Assembly (NCBI GenBank): GCA_036488875.1
Contig: DASXGW010000001.1
Location: 62,001 to 126,000, forward strand
DNA: 64,000 nucleotides
Direction of reading: 5' to 3'
From: Candidatus Baltobacteraceae bacterium
GTDB lineage: Bacteria; Vulcanimicrobiota; Vulcanimicrobiia; Vulcanimicrobiales; Vulcanimicrobiaceae
Shown: positions 8,491-15,432 of the stretch, one piece after another
Layout of the letters: every line of letters begins with the position of its first letter
How positions within the stretch are numbered: position 1 is the first letter of the stretch
Made by a program: the position numbers and the translations under genes
The notes under the pieces: generated by a model
Databases searched by the model: none
The model's input: only the letters and a program-made list of their open reading frames with translations
What the model was told of the DNA's origin: nothing

Positions 8491-10931
8491 GATGTTTTCT
8501 CGCAAACCTCAAGAAGGCAAAAGCCGTGGCGCGAAACTTGTACGGGGAAGCCATCGTGAAGCCGCGACGGCTCGAAATCGGAAAACTCCCGCCACTCGCC
8601 CACTAAGCTGTCGTACAGTCGCAGCGTGCACCGCTGGGGGAGGTGACGCGAGGGAACGGCCAGCGACGTCGTGATCGTGCGATCGAGCGTGTTTCCGATT
8701 AAGATCGCCATGTCGCCGTCGCGGCGCAACGCGATGCTCATGGCGTGGTCGCCGCCGACGAGAACGTCGTCGGAGACGTCGGAGTCGTACTGTCGATCGG
8801 CGTTGATTTCGAGTTTCGCTGAGTTGGCGTACGTCGTCAGCTTCTCTAACCGTACCGTGAACCACGCGACGTCGCGGCCGCGAACCATCACCTTGCGAAC
8901 GCCTAACCACGCCCAACCCGGCGGTAGCCGGCCGTGCAGCTTGGGTGGTCGTGACGTCACCTCGAGGCCGGCCGCGCCTTCCATCGCCGCCCACAAGTAC
9001 TTAGGCGGAAACCAGGGCGAGAGCATCATGCCGCGATTGTTGAGCGTCTCGCCGTGCAGCCATTCGGAAAACTGCCCCGGGACGGTATTGTAACGCCGCG
9101 GATCTTGCGCGTAATGTTTGAAGCTCGACGTCAGGGCCGAAGCCATGAACTCGGCGTTGAATGCCGACGCAGCCGCCGCAAACCAAAAGGTTGGACCGCC
9201 CCACACTCCGCCGAGCAGACCTTCGCCGTGCGCCGGGCCGTAGTCGATGGCCGTACGCGCAACGGTATGCAGTCCCGCGTCGGTCCAAAACTCCGCACGG
9301 CTCAAGGTCGCCACGATGTTCGTCGCGACTTCGTGCTCGGCGACCCCGAACAGCACCGGAAAGACGAGGTCGCAGGTAACGTCGGTCCGTTTGCGGCCCT
9401 CCCAGTCGATCGTGAGGTAGTAGAGATTGCGCGAGCGATCGAGCAGGTGCTCGTTGATTGCCGCGCGCAGGTCGCTGGCCGAATCGTCGAAATGGCGAGC
9501 GGCTTCGTCGTCGCCGAGCTCGGCGGCGATCTTGCCAAGGGCCTGCAGCGCAGCGTGACACTCGGAGTTGATCTCGGTCGTAGCGCCGTCGAGGCGATAC
9601 CCTTGAATCACGTTGCGCCAGCCGACGATGCCGTAATTTCCGGTGCCGTCCGCGCGAGACCACACTAGCCCGTGGTCGCCGCGCTGCGAAAGGATGTATT
9701 CGGCTGCGCGACGCGCGTTGGGGTAAACGGCTTCGAGAAACGAGCGATCGCCGGTAACGCAGTACTGGTGCCACAACGCCAGGACGAGCAGCGGCGTGTT
9801 GTCGTTCATAGTGAGTCCGTACGTCTCGGTCTTGCCGTTGCGAATATCGAAGTACTCGACCACCATGCCGTCGGGCGTTAGGTGATTGGCGTACCAGAGG
9901 AGCGACTCGCGCGTGAACTGCGGCGTCACGAAATCGCCGCCGTAGGCGAACCACGCGGTGTCTCGCGCAACGCTGTTGTTGGAACGCGTTGGGTCGTTGA
10001 CGAAGCACCATCCCTGTTGCGCCAGGAGTTGGACGCGCAGCATGTTGGCTTTGGCCCACAGGACGCCGCGGTTCACTTCGGCCTCCGGCGTCATCAACAC
10101 CGCACGCCCGAGCGCCTGGTGGTAGTGCTCGCGAGTGCGTTCGAGCGCCGCCTCCGCATCGGGCAGCGAGCTCAGCGTCTTACGTGCTGCGTCGGCGCCT
10201 TCGACCGAAAATGTCAAGGTGAAGAAGAAGGACGCGCGTTCACCGGGCTTGAGGCGGTGGTTCAAATGGAAGATGCCCAATGGATCGTGACCGCGCTCGA
10301 TGACTTCATCGCTGAGTTTACCCGGAAACTGCGCGGCGTTGGTCTTCGCGATGTCGACCGTAACCTCGTAACTATCGGGTTCGACCGAGCATGCCGCCAT
10401 ACGCACGACGTCGGGCGCCTCTTCGTTGTAGGCGACGAACGCGCGCCGGCGTTTGTCGTACGACGTGTGTGTGGGGCTCTCGTATCCGCCTGCCAAGCGA
10501 ACCGACGAGAAAGTACACATCTCTACCGTTTGGTCGCCGTCATTGCGCAGCTCTACGGTGTAATAGGCGGCGGGCGGATCGACCTTGCGCTTGCCGTTTC
10601 CGGTCGGTGCGCCGTTGAGCATGAAGATTTTTTCAGCGACCGTAGCGCCGTTAGCGAGTTCGAAAAGGTGCTCTTGATGGTCGGGATGGATGATGAACTC
10701 GCCCGGGCTCGGCAGGAGCGGTATCCCGCTGCGCAGATCCCAGTGATGGACGACGAGCGAACGAAAGACGTCGACACCCGCCTCGCAGGAAAAAATCTTC
10801 TCCAGCGCGCCCGTCGCTTTGATGATAAGGGCGCCCTTCGGCGCGCCCAGCGTGCTGCCGACGGACATTTCGCGGTCCGAAATCGCGTACTCGGAGATTT
10901 CGTGGCCCGGCCCGGAGATTTTCGCGATCAT
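8487..10931 (-). CDS. Glycoside hydrolase with (alpha/alpha)6 barrel (GH63/debranching-enzyme-like)
   Basis: Protein of 814 aa with a beta-rich N-terminal domain (about 1-280), an (alpha/alpha)6 toroid (about 290-690) and a C-terminal beta domain. The toroid shows ARDTAWFAYGGDF near residue 321 (likely catalytic-acid region), MNDNTPLLVLALW, TTEINSECHAALQAL and GGVWGGPTFWFAAAA, the pattern of clan GH-G/GH-L enzymes such as amylo-1,6-glucosidase, GH63 and related families. No signal peptide, so it probably acts on an oligosaccharide or glycoside in the cytoplasm. The start overlaps the FAD/Fe-S gene stop (ATGA) and the stop overlaps the isomerase start. The fold is confident; the family and substrate are not. 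Its partners suggest the released sugar or acid is then oxidised, dehydrated or isomerised. Confidence 0.75.
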   Translation of the reverse strand: MIAKISGPGHEISEYAISDREMSVGSTLGAPKGALIIKATGALEKIFSCEAGVDVFRSLVVHHWDLRSGIPLLPSPGEFIIHPDHQEHLFELANGATVAEKIFMLNGAPTGNGKRKVDPPAAYYTVELRNDGDQTVEMCTFSSVRLAGGYESPTHTSYDKRRRAFVAYNEEAPDVVRMAACSVEPDSYEVTVDIAKTNAAQFPGKLSDEVIERGHDPLGIFHLNHRLKPGERASFFFTLTFSVEGADAARKTLSSLPDAEAALERTREHYHQALGRAVLMTPEAEVNRGVLWAKANMLRVQLLAQQGWCFVNDPTRSNNSVARDTAWFAYGGDFVTPQFTRESLLWYANHLTPDGMVVEYFDIRNGKTETYGLTMNDNTPLLVLALWHQYCVTGDRSFLEAVYPNARRAAEYILSQRGDHGLVWSRADGTGNYGIVGWRNVIQGYRLDGATTEINSECHAALQALGKIAAELGDDEAARHFDDSASDLRAAINEHLLDRSRNLYYLTIDWEGRKRTDVTCDLVFPVLFGVAEHEVATNIVATLSRAEFWTDAGLHTVARTAIDYGPAHGEGLLGGVWGGPTFWFAAAASAFNAEFMASALTSSFKHYAQDPRRYNTVPGQFSEWLHGETLNNRGMMLSPWFPPKYLWAAMEGAAGLEVTSRPPKLHGRLPPGWAWLGVRKVMVRGRDVAWFTVRLEKLTTYANSAKLEINADRQYDSDVSDDVLVGGDHAMSIALRRDGDMAILIGNTLDRTITTSLAVPSRHLPQRCTLRLYDSLVGEWREFSDFEPSRLHDGFPVQVSRHGFCLLEVCEKTS

Positions 10932-13900
10932 CGTTTGCGTTGCCGCAGCACGATCGCCGCGGCGGCTCCAACGCCGAGCGCGCCGATCGCAAGGAGTACC
11001 GCGTACCCTCGGCGCACGATGCGCCGCCGGCGCACGTGCGGATCTTCGTGGAAGCGCCGCTCGGGTTTGGGATCATTGCGGGTCGCACCACGGTCGGCCA
11101 AGCCCATGCGCAGGACCTCCGCGGGGTGCAGCGCCTGGCGCCCCGTCGTCTGGGCGATCTGCTCGCGGCAGCTGAATCCGTCGGCAACGACGATCGTCTG
11201 CGGAGCAGCCTCGCGAACCTTCGGCAGCAGCACGCGCTCGCCGCACGCCACCGACATCTCATAATGATGCGCCTCGAACCCGAACGCACCAGCCATCCCG
11301 CAGCAGCCGCTGTTGAGCTTCTCGTGCGGGAGGTGCATTTTTTCGAAGACGTGTTCTTCGGCGAGCGGATCGAGAACCGATTTCTTGTGGCAATGCTCGT
11401 GTACGATTGCGTTCCGGTCAAGCTCGGGCGGACGGTACGACGTCTTGTTATTGAGAAACGTTTCGAGCGTGAAGGTCTGCTGAGCCAGCCGCATCGCGTC
11501 GACGTCGCGGCCGAGCATTTGCTGCATCTCGTCTTTGAGGACGGAAAGACAGCTGGGCTCTAGGCCGACCACGGGAACGCCTTCGCGAACGAGCGGGCGC
11601 AACTGGTCGAGGACGGCCAGCAGATGGCGCTTCGCCGGATTGAGCAGCCCGTAATCGTAGAGCGGTCTGCCGCAGCAGATCTGCTTGGGAGAGACGAGCA
11701 CGCGATAGCCGGCGTCCTCGAGCACTTCGACGGCGGCCTGCGCGGTTTGCGGATGAAAATGATTGTTCCACGTGTCCACCCACAGCAGCACCCGCTCGCC
11801 CTGCGGATTGCGCGGCGCGCGCGAATCGAACCATTGCCGGAACGTACGATCGGCAAAGAGGGGCACGTGACGCTGCGGAGCGATACCCGCTAATCGCTTG
11901 AGGACCGTTGAGAACGGCGGTGCTGACGCAAAGAAATTGGCAATCGCGGGAGCCCGTGACGCGACCTTCGCCCACACGAACATGTAACCGAAGAGCCACA
12001 TGTACAGCGGCCGAACGCGTCCCTCGAAGTAGTGGTGGAGGAACTCGGATTTGTACGTCGCCATGTCGACGTTGACGGGACACTCGTGCTTGCAGCCTTT
12101 ACAGGCCAGGCAATAGTCGAGCGACTCCTTGACCTCCTCGCTCTTCCAGCCGCGATCGATCGGTGCGCCTTGGAGCATTTCGAAGAGCAGACGCGCGCGC
12201 CCGCGGGTCGAGTAGCGCTCTTCTTTTGAAACCATGTAGCTCGGGCACATCGTGCCTTTGTCGTGTTTGCGGCAGACGCCGGCGCCGACGCAGCGGTTCG
12301 CTGCCTCGGCGAAGCTGCCGCGATCCTCGAGAAACTGAAACTTCGTCGGCGGATTCCAAGGCTCGTACTGCGTACCCCACCGCAAATCTTCGTCGAGTTT
12401 GCGCGGTTTGACCACCTTGCCGGGGTTCATTTTGTTCTGGGGATCGAAGACCGTCTTGAACTCCCAAAACGCGTGCACCAGCTCGTTTCCGTACATGATA
12501 GGCAGCAGCTCGCCGCGGCTCTGCCCGTCCCCGTGTTCGCCCGAGATCGAGCCGCCGTATTTGACGACCTCATGCGCCATCTCGGTGACGAAACGGCGGT
12601 AATTTTCGATGCCTTCGGCGGTGAAGAGATCGAAGTTGATGCTGCAGTGGACGCAGCCCTGACCGAAGTGGCCGTAGACCGACGCCCAATAGCCGTACTG
12701 CTCCATCTTCTTTTGAAAGACGCGCAGATACTTACCGAGATGCTCGGGAGCGACGGCGGCGTCTTCCCAACCCGGATAGAAATCCGGCTGGTTCGGAACC
12801 TTGGACGTCACGCCTAAGCCGGCTTCGCGAATCTCAAAAATCTCGTTCATCGACTTGTCGTCGCTCACGACGCGCGTGCCGCGCACGGCGTGGCTGCCTT
12901 TGTGCAAGTCCTCGACCAGCGCGTGCGCTTTACGCTCGGCTTCGGCGCTGGTGTCGCCGCCGAACTGAAGGACTAGCCACGCGTGACCGTTGGGAAAGAG
13001 CTCGTGACGCGCCGACGGGTTCTTGCCTTTTTCGTGCATGTTCTCAAAGAGCGTCTCGTCCATGCCTTCGAGCGCGTGCGGAACGTGTTCGTTGCAGCGC
13101 GCGACGTGATCGCCTGCCGTCGCGATGTCGTCGAATCCGATCAAGGCCAGTGCGGTCTTTTTGGGTACCGGCACGAGACGCAGGGTGAGCTCGAGGGCGT
13201 GGACGATCGTACCTTCGGTCCCGTTGAGCGCGCGCGCGACGTTGAAGCCGTTTTCGGCAAAGAGCTGGTTGAGCGGATAACCGGAGACGCGGCGAGGGAC
13301 TTCCGGAAACCGCTCGCGCACGAGACCGCTATAGCGTTGGGCGATGTCGCGCAGTCTCGAGTAGATTTCCCCGCGACGGCCGCCCTCGGCAATGATGGCT
13401 TCCAGCTCCCGGGGGCTGGTCGACCCGACACGCAAACGCGTTGCGTCGTGCAGCAGCACCTCGGCCTCGAGCACGTTCTCTTCCATGCGTCCGGCAAACT
13501 GGGCCGGCATCCCGCACGAGTTGTTACCGAACATTCCGCCGATCGAGCAGCGGTTGTGCGTTGCGGGCGCGGGGCCCACCGTCAGGCCGAACTGCTCGGC
13601 CCGCGAGCGGATGTCGTCGAGGACCGTTCCCGGCTCGACGCGGACGATACGACGCTCGGCATCCAGCTCCAGGATACGGTTCATGTATTTGCTGTAGTCG
13701 AAGATCGCCGCCACGTTGCAGCTCGCGCCGGTCAAACACGTTCCGCCGCCGCGGGGCGTGACCGGGGTTCCGTGACGGTGGCAGACGGCCATGGCTGCGG
13801 TCGCGTCGTCGGCGTCGCGCGGCAGAACGACGCAGATCGGTACCTGCCGGTAGTTGGCCGCGTCGGTCGAGTACATCGCGCGATAGCCGTCGTCAAAATG

Positions 13901-13972
13901 CACTTCACCGCGAACGACCTCACGCAGTTCGCGTTCGAGACGGAGGGCGTCGGAGTCGACGACGGATATCAC
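10928..13972 (-). CDS. FAD-linked oxidase fused to Fe-S/CCG-domain subunit (GlcD-GlcF/Dld-like)
   Basis: One 1014-aa chain joins two functions that are separate subunits in glycolate oxidase. The N-terminal FAD-binding PCMH domain (about 45-230) has TPRGGGTCLTGAS and NRCSIGGMFGNNSCG, followed by a FAD-oxidase C-terminal domain (to about 540; YGHFGQGCVHCSINFD, SGEHGDGQSRGE). Then come ferredoxin-type clusters (CVGAGVCRKHDKGTMCP and CLACKGCKHECP) and two CCG motifs (QICCGRP, GCCGMAGAFG). A C-terminal hydrophobic helix with an RQRKR tail suggests membrane attachment and electron delivery to quinone. Family members oxidise 2-hydroxy acids such as D-lactate, glycolate or sugar-derived acids. The GTG start overlaps the dehydratase stop (GTGA). 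The substrate here may be a sugar acid, by inference from its neighbours. Confidence 0.88.
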   Translation of the reverse strand: MISVVDSDALRLERELREVVRGEVHFDDGYRAMYSTDAANYRQVPICVVLPRDADDATAAMAVCHRHGTPVTPRGGGTCLTGASCNVAAIFDYSKYMNRILELDAERRIVRVEPGTVLDDIRSRAEQFGLTVGPAPATHNRCSIGGMFGNNSCGMPAQFAGRMEENVLEAEVLLHDATRLRVGSTSPRELEAIIAEGGRRGEIYSRLRDIAQRYSGLVRERFPEVPRRVSGYPLNQLFAENGFNVARALNGTEGTIVHALELTLRLVPVPKKTALALIGFDDIATAGDHVARCNEHVPHALEGMDETLFENMHEKGKNPSARHELFPNGHAWLVLQFGGDTSAEAERKAHALVEDLHKGSHAVRGTRVVSDDKSMNEIFEIREAGLGVTSKVPNQPDFYPGWEDAAVAPEHLGKYLRVFQKKMEQYGYWASVYGHFGQGCVHCSINFDLFTAEGIENYRRFVTEMAHEVVKYGGSISGEHGDGQSRGELLPIMYGNELVHAFWEFKTVFDPQNKMNPGKVVKPRKLDEDLRWGTQYEPWNPPTKFQFLEDRGSFAEAANRCVGAGVCRKHDKGTMCPSYMVSKEERYSTRGRARLLFEMLQGAPIDRGWKSEEVKESLDYCLACKGCKHECPVNVDMATYKSEFLHHYFEGRVRPLYMWLFGYMFVWAKVASRAPAIANFFASAPPFSTVLKRLAGIAPQRHVPLFADRTFRQWFDSRAPRNPQGERVLLWVDTWNNHFHPQTAQAAVEVLEDAGYRVLVSPKQICCGRPLYDYGLLNPAKRHLLAVLDQLRPLVREGVPVVGLEPSCLSVLKDEMQQMLGRDVDAMRLAQQTFTLETFLNNKTSYRPPELDRNAIVHEHCHKKSVLDPLAEEHVFEKMHLPHEKLNSGCCGMAGAFGFEAHHYEMSVACGERVLLPKVREAAPQTIVVADGFSCREQIAQTTGRQALHPAEVLRMGLADRGATRNDPKPERRFHEDPHVRRRRIVRRGYAVLLAIGALGVGAAAAIVLRQRKR

Positions 13973-15054
13973 TGTGCGTACCTTTCTGCGTCTTGGCGTT
14001 TGAGTTCCAAACCGATCCCGGGGCGGCTCAAATCGGGAGCGAGCGCACCGTCCTTCGGATCGCTCGCGCCGTCGAAGAAGATCCGTTCGATGCGGACGTG
14101 ATCGAAAAAATACTCGACGTGACGCATCCGCTTGGCGGCGAGCGCCGCGGGGAGCGTCACGTATGGGGCGCAGTGGCTCGAGAGCGGGATCGAGTGCGCT
14201 TCACAGATGGCATCGACGATGGCAAATCCCGTGTACCCGCCGCAGCGCGTGACGTCCGCTTGCATGACGTCGGCAGATCGAGTTTCGGCGATACGCTCGA
14301 AATCGTCGGGCGCGTAGCCGTATTCGCCGTTGCTGACCTCCATGGAAGCGGGCGCACGCGCGCAGACTGCTGCATTGCCGGCGAGATCGCGGTGGTACAC
14401 CGGTTCTTCGAACCATGAGACGCCGTGGCGTTCGAAACACCGGGCCATTGCGAGCGCCTGTTTGACGGAATACGCGCCGTTTGCGTCGACGAAGAGTTCG
14501 GCGTCGCGTCCGATGGCATGCCGCGCCGCCGCGACGCGATCGTCGTCGCACTGCGGCTGGCGCCCAACTTTCATTTTGACGCGTGGAATGCCCATCGCGG
14601 TCCAGTGCGACATGTGCTTGGCAAGCTGGTGCACGTCGTATGACGTGAAGCCGCCGCTTCCATACAGCGGTACGGAATCGCGCGCAGCTCCGAGCAGCAC
14701 GCACACCGGAGCGCCGAGCAGCTTCCCTTTGAGATCCCACAGCGCGATGTCGAGGGCGGAGATCGCCATCGCGGTGATGCCCTCACGCCCGTTATTGCGC
14801 ACTTTCGCGACGAGATCGGCCCAGCGGGCTTGGGTCTGCAGCGGGTCGGCGCCGCGAAGAACCGGTGCGAGGTCGGCCTCGATAAAGCTAGCGACCGCTG
14901 CGCTGCCGTACGTGTATCCCATTCCGGTCTTCCCGGAAGCGCGGATCTCGACGTATATCATGGTCGTCGAGGCCCACTCGAGCGTCCCGTCCGATTCGGG
15001 CGTCTCGGTGGGCACTTTATAGGTGCGGACGGAGACAGCCTCAATCGGAGTCAT
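13969..15054 (-). CDS. Mandelate racemase/muconate lactonizing enzyme family protein (acid-sugar dehydratase-like)
   Basis: Enolase-superfamily enzyme of 361 aa, first gene of the operon. Visible signatures are the KxK catalytic lysines (VKMKVG), metal ligands in FVDANGAY (Asp), WFEEPVYH (Glu) and SNGEYGY (Glu), and a late SSHCAPY with the catalytic His. This is the layout of mandelate racemase-type acid-sugar dehydratases. They abstract the proton next to a carboxylate and usually dehydrate aldonic or aldaric acids. The ATG at 15054 (MTPIEAV) was preferred over an upstream start that adds nine non-conserved residues. The stop overlaps the FAD/Fe-S gene start (GTGA). A sugar-acid substrate fits the operon, but the specific sugar cannot be read from sequence. 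Confidence 0.87.
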   Translation of the reverse strand: MTPIEAVSVRTYKVPTETPESDGTLEWASTTMIYVEIRASGKTGMGYTYGSAAVASFIEADLAPVLRGADPLQTQARWADLVAKVRNNGREGITAMAISALDIALWDLKGKLLGAPVCVLLGAARDSVPLYGSGGFTSYDVHQLAKHMSHWTAMGIPRVKMKVGRQPQCDDDRVAAARHAIGRDAELFVDANGAYSVKQALAMARCFERHGVSWFEEPVYHRDLAGNAAVCARAPASMEVSNGEYGYAPDDFERIAETRSADVMQADVTRCGGYTGFAIVDAICEAHSIPLSSHCAPYVTLPAALAAKRMRHVEYFFDHVRIERIFFDGASDPKDGALAPDLSRPGIGLELKRQDAERYAQ

Positions 15055-15122
15055 ATAAGAAAACTGTTTCCAGGACCTCAACCGGACAAACGATTTCGCC
15101 TCGTTAACGCATAAGCAGATCG

Positions 15123-15160
15123 TTACATTAAGGCGCTTTTGCCGAAAATGTAAGGCTTTT
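15123..15160 (+). other. Stem-loop followed by T-run (possible attenuator or operator)
   Basis: TTACATT (15123-15129) can pair with AATGTAA (15147-15153), with an inner GGC/GCC pair, and is followed by GGCTTTTTAAG. It lies in the 237-bp gap between the dehydratase gene (minus) and the small ORF at 15292 (plus). The rest of this gap shows no gene I can support and no riboswitch I recognise. The AT-rich stem is weak for a terminator; an operator is equally possible. Confidence 0.35.
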
Positions 15161-15291
15161 TAAGCTCGGTCGGTCTGCTTTCCAGAGGAGGGTCGTCTGG
15201 GGACCTGCGAACGGCCATTAGCAACTGGGGCTTTGCTTCAGCCTTTCACCATCTACTTGCGCACTAAGATGATATAGGGAGAGCGAACATC

Positions 15292-15432
15292 ATGAACATC
15301 CTTGCAACACCCGGCGACGTGCATGTCGATCCCAAAAACCACCTTCAAGAAGAGCTGCAGTCATTTCTCGAAGCGTTCGCGCTTCTCGAGCACGGCGTAC
15401 TTCCGCTCGAAATCCTGAAGAAAATCGCCTAA
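15292..15432 (+). CDS. Small ORF, 46 aa, acidic amphipathic peptide
   Basis: ATG at 15292 preceded by AGGGAGAG at good distance; TAA at 15430-15432. The peptide begins MNILATPGDVHVDPKN and continues as a probable amphipathic helix rich in Leu and Glu (LQEELQSFLEAFALLEHG), ending LPLEILKKIA. No signal peptide, no Cys, no family recognised. It is tail-to-tail with the large ATPase/TPR regulator, the two stops overlapping by 3 nt. The ribosome site and the long leader support a real gene, but at this length chance cannot be excluded. A regulatory or partner peptide for the neighbouring protein is only a guess. Confidence 0.5.
   Translation: MNILATPGDVHVDPKNHLQEELQSFLEAFALLEHGVLPLEILKKIA

Noticed and set aside
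12983-14101. Plus-strand open frame of 372 codons opposite the FAD/Fe-S gene
   Set aside because: Antisense to conserved FAD-binding sequence; no features of its own.
15160-15290. Riboswitch before the 46-codon ORF
   Set aside because: I compared the leader with c-di-GMP, preQ1 and cobalamin patterns by eye and saw no conserved core.
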